From positions 1 to 21,040 of the forward strand of contig LRSR01003209.1 in the NCBI GenBank assembly GCA_001579985.1: a DNA stretch of 21,040 nucleotides. Direction: 5' to 3'. The stretch comes from Hypsibius dujardini (Eukaryota > Tardigrada > Eutardigrada > Parachela > Hypsibiidae). Both the position numbers and the translations under genes were made by a program. Below, one piece after another: positions 10,075 to 19,051 of the stretch (the stretch's first letter is position 1; each line of letters opens with the position of its first letter). The notes under the pieces are model-generated. The model worked only from the letters and a program-made list of their open reading frames with translations, was not told the DNA's origin and did no database searches.

Positions 10075-13000
10075 TACACAGACACCCACCCAGACAGACA
10101 GACAGTCAGACAGATAGGCAGAGAGAGTTCATCAGCTCTTCTATTTTGTAACTAGATCATTTACCGTTGCTGGTGCCGTCATAGGTGAGGTTCTTAAGGA
10201 AAAGGGTCTGCTCATCAAGCGCGTAGAGCTCTCCTGTGACGTTGTGGCCGAGGGTGAGGAAAGAGCCGAGCTTCTTGGCGTTCTTCATGTTGACCTTGGA
10301 AGACATGAGGCTAAACGCGGGAGCTGGCTTGTCGGCCGCGGGGAAGAAAACGTGCCCGAAATCGAGCTTGTACTTGGCGCAGTAGACGGCGAACCCGGTG
10401 TAGTCCTTAAGGCTGGAGCCCTGGTTGAGGTTGATGAAGACATCCTGGCCGAAGTACTTCCGGAGGGGGCCCAAGTTACCGCGCTCATCACCGACGATAT
10501 CAGCGGGCTCAGAAATAACGTTCGGCTTGCGAGTCAGAATAAATTGACCATCTGGAAAAAAACAACGCCACACTCTTTATATTAGTTTAGTGTTATCTGA
10601 AATATTTTTTAGACATTTTAAATGCCGGAAAAATCTGTTAATCGTTTTAAATAAACAAAATAACATTATTTTATTTTTAAAAATTGAAAAAAATCGATGT
10701 CGATGTTTTAACGCATTGTTCAATTTAAAGTTGTTATAGTAAGTCTTAAAGTTGATTTAATTAAAATATATGAACTTCAAGAGGAACTAATAGAACTTAA
10801 ATTAAACAGTTTTTTAAAACATCGAAAAAAAGGTGAGCTGAAAAAAAAGAATTTTTTCTAGGGAAAATATTTTGGCGTTTTAATATTTAAATTGTCTCCG
10901 TTTTCTTGCAAAGTTGAAATGTATTTTATTTTTCACTGTACGTGGAAGTAAGTTATTCAGACAAGATCATTTATCACCCAGCCCTCGCAAACACGATTGA
11001 GTAGTGACAAATGTTTACCGGTATTATTTCCGACTGATTGGAATGTGTGATTTATGGGCAGTCTACGCGCCTGTCTCTTAAGGGCAATTTGGCGTTCCTT
11101 AACACCCATGAAGAAGAAAAAATGGCGGATTGGAATGTTTGTCGTTGTGTGTCTGTGTGTCTGTGTGTGCTGTGTTTTCTTTTAACGGCCAACAAAAAAA
11201 CACACACGCAAAAAACGCGGCGACTGTGCGTATTGCATAAATGCCTGAATGTCTCGCTGCTTGAGCTCTTACCGGGACTCATGCCGTCGTAGGTGAAGCG
11301 TGTGATGAGGATTGTGTTGTCGTCGACACGGAAAACCGTTCCGGTTGTGTTGTGGACTTGTCCGTTGGTCAGCTGTCCGAGCGCCACCGGAGTGCTACGG
11401 CGCCGAACGGCGTGCGGCATCTTCGGCAGACGTTTGGGGAAAACCAACGTACCAAACACCACCTGCAACAATCATTTGAATTAATTTTTGTAAAGAGAAA
11501 CAAGTTGCCGAGTTTACTTTTGACGAATCATTTCAGCAAAAAAGTTGCCAAATTAACGTTCACTTGCGCGTCCTTGGAAAACTCGTTTAACAATCTTAAG
11601 GTAAACCTAAATTGTGTTTGTGTGTCTAATTTGTCGTTTTAATGGAGAAAGAACAAATTATCGTCAACCCAGAATTGAATTCATTCCTCAGTGCGTCGTC
11701 TATCATTATTTTAGCCCAAGGCAATAATAATAAATCTGTCACAGAATCGTGAACGTTGTTCTTGAAAAGGTTAATTTACATGCCTCTTTTAATGTCTCCG
11801 CTCATTAAAGCAGCCGAAGGAGAGAAAAAGGGTACACACACACACACGCACTTACGTTGTATTTGGCGCAATAAACGGCAAATCCTTTGTACATGGAGAG
11901 CTTGGCGCCCTGCTTCAGGCTGAGAATGACATCCATGTCGCGGTACTGCACCATGGGATTAGTCGTGCCGTCCTCGTCGCGCAGGAGCTCGTGGGTCTCG
12001 TTGATCTTCGACGGATCCTTGAAGAGGACAAACTGACCGTCTAAAAAAAAGAGAAAAAAAGTCATAAAAAACATAAAGGTCATAAAAAACATAAAGGTCA
12101 TAAAAAAAGAAAGGTCATGAAAAAGCGTTATTAATATTGTATAAAAATATGTTTTTAAGCGAAATACAGACACAACCAAAAGCCAGTGCAGTGAATAATG
12201 ACTTTTCACTTTCCTTCAATGACAATGAGAAGATGATAATGTGTGTCCGTGTTTGGTCGTCGGAGAATGAGAGACACGGCTGTTTCTCATATTCAATCGA
12301 GCTCTTTTTGCGTCGGTGCGTCTGCTGTGTGTGTGTGTGCGTGTGAGGTGAAAGCGTTGGCGGACTTAATGGAGCAACAAACCTTCACTCATTCCGTCGT
12401 AATTGAAGTTCTTGAGGAGAAGAGTGCTCTCGTCGATGGCCAGCACGTCACCGGTGACGCCATGCAGAACGGTGGTCAGCTTGCCGAGCGGCACCATGCT
12501 GCGCACCATCGGCTTCGGGTACTTGCCAAACACAACGTGACCGAAGTCGACCTGAAAAAAAGGTTGAAAAGCGTTAAAATAAGTCAAAAAAGTTAAAAAA
12601 TGTGAATGCAAACTTATTTTTTTACCTGATGACCTTTTAATGTGATTAAAAAATGTACCTTGTATTTATTGCAGTACACGGAGAGGGTTTTGTAGTCGGC
12701 CAAGGTCGTGCCCGGGCGCAGACGCAGCCGGATGTCCTCGTTCATGTAAGTTCCCAGGGGTTCTTTGCTGCCGAGCTCGTCAGCCAAGTACTCGAAGGGC
12801 TCCTCGACATTCTCCGTTTTGGTCAGGATGAAAAAGGCATCCTCACTCTCGCCGTCGTAGACAAAGCTCTTGATCACCAAAGTGTGGTCGTCCTCGGCGT
12901 AGACCTCACCGTTGATGCCGTGCGCCAACGTCTCGAAAGTACCCAGCCACTCCAGACCGTCTTGTTGGGCGTGGCTCACCACCAAAAGCGCACCTAAATT

Positions 13001-13333
13001 AAAATGTAAAAAATTGAAAATGAATAATACACTTTCATTTTTTTGGAGATTATTATACATAATAATAAATTATTATTTAGTATATATAATAATAAATTAT
13101 TATTTAGTATATATAATAATAAATTATTATTAAGTATATATATAATTAGTTGATTATAATTTAATTTAAATTAGTTAATGAAATATTGCCACATAATTAA
13201 AGGTTTAGTTAGATAATAATATTTTAATATTAATAATTGCTGAAAATTAGCGAGAACTTTAAAAATAATTAATAAAAGGGCTGCACGTAAAAAAAAAGAA
13301 TTACTCACCTAGCGCGAAGACCTGAGCGAACAT
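9468..13333 (-). CDS. Secreted protein with four tandem DM13 domains (522 aa, eight exons)
   Basis: Exons on the minus strand are 13333-13309, 12993-12659, 12551-12383, 12040-11856, 11462-11273, 10551-10165, 9855-9674 and 9563-9468. All joins keep frame and the total is 523 codons with stop. Residues 1-17 are a signal peptide (FALGALLVVSHA, cleavage before QQ). Four DM13 domains follow at about 24-128, 140-246, 264-371 and 394-500. Each shows 'LG.f....HgvtGev', a YDG turn, 'Y...di.l.L..G..l.dYk' and a terminal YC..Y followed by (V/L)DFGHV or its variant. DM13 is a beta-rich domain proposed to act in redox or electron transfer through one near-invariant Cys. Here those are C116, C234, C359 and C487, the only cysteines in the mature chain. 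No DOMON domain is present, unlike Knickkopf/Skeletor proteins. The last exon adds only a short tail, so another terminal exon cannot be fully excluded. Confidence 0.9.
9972..10115. repeat. GACA-type microsatellite in DM13 intron 7
   Basis: GACA repeat with AACA and ATACA interruptions inside minus-strand intron 10164-9856. The transcript carries the TGTC strand. Confidence 0.95.
11142..11175. repeat. Short TG/TCTG microsatellite in DM13 intron 5
   Basis: GTGTGTCTGTGTGTCTGTGTG within the 721-bp intron 11272-10552, spread over about 34 bp. The rest of this intron is strongly AT-rich with no gene-like content. Confidence 0.85.
12061..12118. repeat. 18-bp tandem repeat beside the exon 4 acceptor of the DM13 gene
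   Basis: The unit GTCATAAAAAACATAAAG occurs at 12061-12078 and 12079-12096, with a degenerate third copy from 12097. On the transcribed strand it is pyrimidine-rich and lies 20-80 nt upstream of the acceptor at 12041, so it may extend the polypyrimidine tract. Confidence 0.9.
13060..13140. repeat. 27-bp AT-only tandem repeat, three copies, in DM13 intron 1
   Basis: Units at 13060-13086, 13087-13113 and 13114-13140 are nearly identical. The core is TAATAATAAATTATTATTTAG then TATATA, given here in two parts. Each unit is itself rich in inverted symmetry (AATAATAAATTATTATT). Only the third copy has one T-to-A change. Confidence 0.93.
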
Positions 13334-13450
13334 TTTCCGGGACGGCGAACCAAAGCAGCGCAAACTAAATTTACAAAGCAGTCCGCAGTGTAAGAAAGAA
13401 TTTCCGCGCCACCTGAAAATTAAATATTATGAGACTGACGAACGGACACA

Positions 13451-13458
13451 TTTATATA
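13451..13458 (-). promoter_or_regulatory. TATA box of the DM13 gene
   Basis: TATATAAA on the minus strand, about 120 nt upstream of the ATG at 13333. A CA dinucleotide 28 nt downstream (A at 13430, context TCTCATAA) could be the start site. A better initiator match, TCAGTC at 13438-13433, is only 22 nt away, which is shorter than usual. GA/CA-rich sequence lies further upstream (13497-13520). Confidence 0.6.
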
Positions 13459-13459
13459 C

Positions 13460-14032
13460 CTGCTTTTTTTGCTTTCACTTTCTCTTGCCTCGTTCTCTGT
13501 GTGTGTGTGTCTCTCTCTCGTGTCTTGCCTTCACTTTCACTTAGTCCGGCTGATTAGTCACAGTGCGCGCGCCAGGCAGTCCTCACTCAACGACGACGAC
13601 TGATGAGGACGGAAAATACATTTCGTAATTATAAATATGTGTAATGGATGTGTCAATGAAAAAGACAGACAGACAGACAGACAGGCAGGCAGGCAGGCAG
13701 GCATTTAACTGCCTGCGGTGTCTGTGCGGTGTACACACAGCGACAACACTTTTTTCCCCCGATTGTTTTCCGAAACGGTTTTTGCTTGACCGGCTCAACT
13801 GGATTCCAGACAAAGTTCCCCTTGGAGGAATAAAATAATTAAATGAAATAAAATTGTGTTCTGGTTCTGTGCGTGCGTGTGTGTCTGCTTCCTGGTTCTT
13901 CTTTTTCTTTTTGTCACGCGCAAAGAAAGAAAAAGAGAGAGATGAGTATTTAATCCAGACATGTGATGAAGACTTTTTTTTGCGTGCAGGCGACTTAACG
14001 ACAACCCGGAAGGACATTGATCCTCTTACTTC
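13460..14032. other. Upstream region of the DM13 gene with GACA/GGCA microsatellite
   Basis: No gene seen. Contains GT/CT-rich stretches at 13497-13520 and a GACA then GGCA repeat at 13664-13703. Open frames on either strand here are stop-poor composition effects. Confidence 0.55.
13664..13703. repeat. (GACA)n-(GGCA)n compound microsatellite
   Basis: About five GACA units pass directly into about five GGCA units, a single-base variant of the same motif. Confidence 0.95.
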
Positions 14033-14159
14033 TAGAGTCTCGACCATTTGGTGCTAATTTTTAGACCCACCCGTTTATTATGCCTGCACACACTGTGCTA
14101 CCCTGCAGTCATAATATACGGGGGTCATTATGAACTGGCACCAAATGGTCGAGACTCTA
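14033..14159. mobile_element. 127-bp foldback MITE with TA ends
   Basis: Perfect 22-bp inverted arms at 14033-14054 and 14138-14159, starting TAGAGTCTCGACCATTTGG. The inner portions also pair with few mismatches (ACCCACCCGTTTATTATG against CATAATATACGGGGGT), so nearly the whole element folds. The terminal TA on both sides would fit a TA target duplication as in Tc1/mariner-type MITEs. The superfamily is inferred, not shown. Confidence 0.85.
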
Positions 14160-14542
14160 CAGTACTTATTAACACGATAACAATTTATGTCTGCCGATGA
14201 GTGTCAGTTATTCCGCTAAGTAGCACGCTTATACTAACAGCTGTTACGTGGGTGCGTTTTTCCACAGACTTATTCGCATACTTGGCATTGAAAAAAGGTT
14301 CAAGAATTTTAAAGTGGCCCGACAATTTGACATGTTTATCACTCTCCGATTACGTGTGCTTCACTTTTCGTGCTGGATTGCCCCAATTTGTCTTATGTGT
14401 TTCTTAGAGGTTTCTTCTTGTCAGTCACCGAATAATTTGATTGCATAATAATTTTCCTTGGAGCCGGTTGAAATTATCCTGCTTGTAATGCGGATGCTAG
14501 GCTGCAAGCGTTCTTCGGCACAATTGGACCTGTTTTTCGTCT
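14160..14542. other. Intergenic, no gene seen
   Basis: Short overlapping plus-strand open frames (14201-14448) have no recognisable domain, and no splice context supports them. Confidence 0.5.
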
Positions 14543-14684
14543 ATTTGTCTGTCTGTCTGTTTGTCTGTCTGTGTGTCTGTGTGTCTGTGTGTCCGTGTGT
14601 CTGTTTGTCTGTCTGTGTGTCTGTGTGTCTGTGTGTCTGTGTGTCTGTGTGTCTGTTTGTCTGTCTGTGTGTCTGTGAGTCTGC

Positions 14685-14716
<32 letters not shown>

Positions 14717-14868
14717 TTGTCTGTTTGTCTGTGTGTCTGTGTGTCTGCCTGTCTGTCTGTGTGTCTGTTTGTCTGTCTGTTTGTCTGTTTGTCTGTGTGT
14801 GTGGGTGTGTGTGTATCTGTGTGTGTGTGTGTCTGTCTGTGTGTGTTTGTCTGTCTGTCTGTCTGTCC
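14543..14868. repeat. Long TCTG/TGTG/TTTG microsatellite (about 325 bp)
   Basis: The longest simple repeat in the window: TGTC units interspersed with TGTG and TTTG, with short second-order periodicity (blocks of TGTGTCTG between TTTGTCTG). Its length as a 4-bp repeat without stops makes several artificial Ser-Val-Cys-Leu open frames, and Thr-Asp-Arg-Gln frames on the other strand. It is not in a gene I can support. Confidence 0.97.
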
Positions 14869-16840
14869 GGCGTGAGTGGGCAGATTTACACAGCCGTTTT
14901 ACTACTAAGGAAAATTGATGATCGATAGGAATGAGTTGGGAAAGTGTCATGGAAAAGTTCTCTTTCAATCTATTCAATTTTACGGGCTTAATTAATCTGA
15001 CAAGGCTAGTGATAATTCAAGATTTTCACCCTTCCGGCGGATGATCGGAAACCCTGGTTCTCCTGCCCGGTTTTTCGGCGGTCTTATTTTGTCTAGGCAC
15101 TCAAGAGAATTCTGTGAAAATGAGACATATCTGAGAATTTTTTTAGCGGTAGGTTTTTTAATTATTACAAAAGAAAACCTTGGCATTGAAAATGCTACTG
15201 GAATTAATTTTGTCGCTCAAGAATCAGTTACGTAAAATAATTTTCTTTCACGGATTTCATTTCAGATTTATTTAAACTTTGTTTGACAAATATTTTAAGC
15301 GATGAAATTTGTTTGAGGCAAAATAATAACAAACTCGGCTTTGAACATTTTAGCATCTACTTTCTGGCTCAAAGACTCAATTATATAAAAGATATCTTTT
15401 TGATAAAATTGTTCGACAGATTAATTATTTTAAATCATCCGACTTTTGAGTTAATTCACTTAAATTTATTCAAAATAATTTAAATAAATAATTAAAATTT
15501 TGAAAAGTTTAAACTGATTTGGTTTAAATGTGTCTTGAGCTAGCTAATTAATTTCGCTGTTTTTTTATCGCTTTTGCTGAGGCTCATCGCATCACTGAAT
15601 TCATTTCTGATGAATAAGCAGAAAAAAAACTTCGTTCGCTGGAGCATTTTTTTCGCAAATTCCATAATCATTCCGAAGTCACAAAGACAGCAAAATAAAT
15701 TTCTGCGCAATGTGACGTCGCGGTCGCACTTTTTGTTGCTTTGACCCAGAAAAAAATGCCTAAGCTTATTTCACTTATTGTCTGTCGAAGTTTCGCTGTA
15801 TTCTTCTACATTTCACAAACAAACAGCGTGTCTGTCTCACTTTCACGTCTCTTTATGGCGCCACGGAGCGTTCTGTTCGAGTGTCCTAAAAGGTGTTTCA
15901 TTAATTATCCGTCTCTTCATCCGCTTATAAAAAATTGCGGTCCCTTCTCGTCGAGTTGATAAAAGTATTTCACGAGCGAACGAGCTTGAGAGCGAGAACC
16001 TGCAGAAGTCAAAGCGCGGTTGCTGGAAAGTTAAAGGGTGCGTGAGAGAAAAATCGTCGACTGTCGAATGGTTATTTATTTTTATACGTTGCCGCAAGGA
16101 AAGCGAGGCGGATTTTTAGCTTTTAGTGTGGCAATTAGCTGAGAGAAAATAATTGATCTAAATTTTCGAGCACACTTTCGAGCACACTTTTGCAAGGTCG
16201 ATCTTTCTCTCTCTTTCTGCTATTTGTGTGGCGGTTCGAACGAAAACGTACGGGGGCTTTTCGGTGACCGCGAAATGCGTGTGGGTCGCGGTCGCGGTCG
16301 AGATCAAGTCCGAGCTTGGTGCGAGAGTTCATGTCCGAGAGTCTAGCGCGGTCGACCTTGTCACCAGTCTTATAACTTTACTAACCGTTTTTATTAATAC
16401 ATCAACAGACTTAAAAACCCATTTTTCCCCTCCATTTTGACCGTAAGACAAAGTTGCGATTTTTTAATACAGCAAAGGGCACAAATTAAGTAATTTGGAG
16501 TCGTAATTCGTTCCCCGAATCTTATTTAAATCAAAAAGGTCCTGCGAAACGCGCAGTGCGCAGTGCGCATGCACTCATAAATCGTGCATGCACTTTGCGC
16601 AATGTACAGGCGCGAGACGCCAACGGTTTTCCAAAAACTTGAAATATTTTGTAGTTTCGTTTGATTTGATTTTATCCTTATGTTTTGTTACGGAGGAAGA
16701 CGCCACAATCAAAATAGGTAAATATCGAGTACGGGAATGAAATATTTTGGTCATGAATGGGTTCTTTATCCTGATTCCCGTTTGAACAGGCCGTTCAACG
16801 ACCTAGATTCTTTTTCACTGGACTCAGCTGGATACCAGGC
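14869..16840. other. Gene-poor intergenic region
   Basis: About 2 kb without a supportable gene. 14990-15560 is AT-rich. 15700-16430 has higher GC, a possible orphan TATA box at 15926 and CRE-like TGACGTCG at about 15711. GGTCGC hexamer repeats lie near 16287-16300, and TTTCGAGCACAC is doubled at about 16164-16188. A palindromic GCATGCAC/GTGCATGC pair lies near 16566-16591. None of these alone proves a gene. Confidence 0.45.
15926..15933 (+). promoter_or_regulatory. Possible orphan TATA box
   Basis: TATAAAAA followed by a GC-richer stretch, with no coding exon I can attach downstream. Could be a non-coding or unrecognised transcript start, or chance. Confidence 0.2.
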
Positions 16841-17114
16841 AAACGCTTTGGGTTGAATCACTACATGGGTTGAATCAGCCGGGTGGCGGAGGGCGCTTTG
16901 GGTTGAATCACTACATGGGTTGAATCAGTCGGGTGGCGGAGGGCGCTTTGGGTTGAATCACTACATGGGTTGAATCAGTCGGGTGGCGGAGGGCGCCGCA
17001 GGCGGTGCGTGTGAAGCTGAATGAGTGTTGTTTACAATTTACACTCGTGGCGCCCTCCGCCACCCGACTGATTCAATCCATGTGGCGATCCAACCCAAAG
17101 CGTTTGCTTGCTAT
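16832..17114. mobile_element. Foldback element with internally triplicated 50-bp arm
   Basis: Three direct 50-bp units at 16844-16893, 16894-16943 and 16944-16993 begin CGCTTTGGGTTGAATCAC and end GGTGGCGGAGGG. They differ at only one base or so. An inverted single copy lies at 17053-17102 with about four mismatches. The inverted match continues outward (GATACCAGGCAAACGC against GATAGCAAGCAAACGC) and inward by GGCGCC. The element is therefore a foldback whose left arm has expanded. Each 50-bp unit itself contains two GGGTTGAATCA copies. No target duplication is clear. Confidence 0.85.
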
Positions 17115-17586
17115 CAATCGCTCTTGCTGCTGTTGATTTTTCCCGTTTTGGCGCTTCTTTAAATGGAACTCTTGCAATGTTCATAATATTTTTGCTATTT
17201 TTTTTTTCAGTTGAAGATCTAATGATCACAAAGCATTTTCCATAATTTTTGAATAATGTGGTACAATTTAGTCCTAGCAGCATAAATTTGCCCCTTTTCC
17301 GCGTATGAACAAAATTTGTCATACGGTCAAAATAAGGGATGCTTAAAAGCACCAAATGTGGAACAAATTAAGACCCAAATAAAGTCCGACAAAGGCCCCA
17401 AAAATGTTTTCGGACCGTGCAAAACTCGTAAGGATATCATGCATTATTCCAAAAGGTTTCTTCAGAATTGATTCTTTTGGGCAGACGAAGACAGCAGAGG
17501 TCGATGACAATTTTTTCATGTTTTATAAGTAAATTCGTTAATGGAGACGTATAAAAATCGTAAAATAATATGCCTGCTATCCGTTG
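17115..17586. other. Intergenic, no gene seen
   Basis: AT-rich sequence between two inverted-repeat elements, with no supported exon or RNA gene. Confidence 0.5.
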
Positions 17587-17665
17587 TGCTTCTGCGCGGG
17601 TGTCCCCCCCCTCCTCCCGACTCCGGCCCAAAATAATGGGGGGGGGGGACACCCGCGCAGAAGCA
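17587..17665. repeat. GC-rich inverted repeat, 25-bp arms
   Basis: TGCTTCTGCGCGGGTGTC followed by eight C at 17587-17611 is exactly matched in reverse complement at the right (a G run, then GACACCCGCGCAGAAGCA to 17665), with a 26-bp spacer. A second small hairpin of G6/C6 arms follows at about 17702-17732. Probable foldback MITE. No target duplication seen. Confidence 0.8.
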
Positions 17666-17732
17666 TCAGGGAATGTTCCGCCTGCACCGGTCCAAATGAA
17701 TTGGGGGGACTTGCCCCAGTGCCCCCCCCCTT

Positions 17733-18268
17733 CCGTTATGTCTCTGTCCGACAATACACAAATCTGCAGCAGAGTGTAACCTGGTCGGAGTATTTCTAGG
17801 GGAGAAACCGTTTGGCTGCAGGGCGACGGGCTGCTCCTACGCGGCTAAACAAAGGAGCCATTTGACAATAAACACAAGGGGAGTTCACATACTCGGTAAT
17901 TAAGTCCACTTCCGCTTCATTGTCGCACGCAGTAAAGGCAATACGAAATTGACTGGATTGATCGTACGTTGTTTCAAGTGTTTGTGAATTTAGGCGAAGG
18001 GATACATTAGATTTATTTGTTTATTAATTGAAATAGCTGCCAGAGAAAAAAAACAGGCCGCATGCGAATTTTGTTTATGCTCTATCATATTGTATTTGAC
18101 CTCAAATGATTGGAGTCTCAAAAAATCTGTGAAAGGTTTTGGGAAAAGATAGCCTGAATAATGTGGAAAGTACACCGGAAAAATTTTCAGGCCACTCTGA
18201 CCTAACGGTCAAGAGTTTCTGCTAAGTACTTTACTGGATCTACTAAAAATGAAGGAACTGGCCATTCG
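17733..18268. other. Intergenic, no gene seen
   Basis: No supportable gene or RNA. Part of the start of a degenerate tandem array may extend leftward from 18269. Confidence 0.5.
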
Positions 18269-18450
18269 GCCGGAGTTTCTCCGACTGAAGAGCCAAGTCA
18301 CTATCCAGCCAGGTTTTCTTCGGATAAGCAGCCTTAAGTCACTATCCAGCCGGATTTTCACGGTTGAATAGGCTAACCACTGTTTAGCCGTTTTTTTAAC
18401 AGTAATACAGACAAATCACTTAGCCGGCTTTCTCTCAACTTTACACTGTA
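18269..18450. repeat. Degenerate ~36-41-bp tandem array, about five units
   Basis: Units start GCCGG or GCCAG at 18269, 18308, 18349, 18387 and 18423. They share a 'TTTTC..CGG.TGAA.AGCC' then 'AGTCACT.TCCA' pattern. The best-conserved piece, AAGTCACTATCCAGCC, occurs at 18295 and 18336. Later units are shorter and more diverged. Confidence 0.7.
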
Positions 18451-18827
18451 GCGAAGAGTGTCATACGCGGCTTATTCCGATAGCTGATTAAACTTTTTAG
18501 ACTGTTTGCCAACGCGGAAGACCAGACTTGTCTCCCTACATCAATCATCCCGAAACTACTTTAACTCTCCCAGTTTTGGAAAGTTTTTCTCGTCTTCATT
18601 GAGCTCTTCATTAATTTCGCATACTAAAAGTAATAACAGTAAAATCGGGAAATGATTAACAATCAAAATCGTGAAAGTTGAGCGGAAAATTCAAACAGCT
18701 CAGTGGCCGCTTAACTGACAATTCTGAGCTTCTTGGCATTTGCAGTTGTATTTCCGCTTTTAACGATCCTCTCATTTCACACAAAAAGAACACACAAACA
18801 CGGCTGGTACTTTTCGTATTTTAACAA
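18451..18827. other. Intergenic, no gene seen
   Basis: No supported feature between the tandem array and the foldback element upstream of the carbonic anhydrase gene. Confidence 0.5.
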
Positions 18828-18976
18828 TACTGTACTGCCGCGTTAGCTTCGCGCACTGCAAGAGCATTACTTCGTTATCCTGGCCCGTAGTGTACGTAAG
18901 CTCATGCGCGGATCCATAGGTCTTAGTTTTCGGTGGGTCTGCTTCTACTGCGCGAAGCTAACGCGGCAGTACAGTA
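18828..18976. mobile_element. 149-bp MITE with 28-bp perfect terminal inverted repeats
   Basis: Arms 18828-18855 and 18949-18976 are exact reverse complements, starting TACTGTACTGCCGCGTTAGC. The 93-bp interior shows no long pairing. The terminal TA is compatible with a TA target duplication. Its right end lies only 75 bp upstream of the carbonic anhydrase ATG, so it probably sits in that gene's promoter or 5' UTR. Confidence 0.85.
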
Positions 18977-19051
18977 CCACAATTTGCTTGCGGTTAACCA
19001 TCAGCACAAGAACCCACCCTTGTTACACCACTCCACTTTCGTTGTAAAAAG

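Noticed and set aside
10244-10585. 113-aa open frame opposite a DM13 exon, and a similar 114-aa frame at 12653-12997
   Set aside because: They are antisense shadows of GC-richer exons. The minus strand has domain matches, splice sites and phase consistency, while the plus strand has none.
13433-13438. TCAGTC initiator as the start site of the DM13 gene
   Set aside because: Only 22 nt from the TATA box, shorter than the usual 28-34. Kept only as an alternative in the TATA entry.
13786-13810. Similarity between CTCAACTGGATTCCAGACAA here and the left edge of the foldback element near 16824
   Set aside because: About 18 of 21 bases match. In a 21-kb window compared on both strands, a match of that quality is expected by chance, and nothing else extends it.
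14458-14977. Long open frames of SVCL or QTDR repeats on both strands, also at 2226-2414, 4555-4808, 9819-10117 and 19539-19859
   Set aside because: A TGTC/GACA tetranucleotide repeat has no stop codon in any frame and translates to a four-residue repeat on each strand. These are composition artefacts, not proteins.
16228-16245. tRNA B-box-like GGTTCGAAC, and a similar GTTCGAGTC near 6330
   Set aside because: No matching A box or cloverleaf could be drawn around either site.
16844-17102. CRISPR-like array of 50-bp repeats
   Set aside because: The direct units are contiguous with no unique spacers, an inverted copy follows, and the DNA is eukaryotic. A foldback element explains it.
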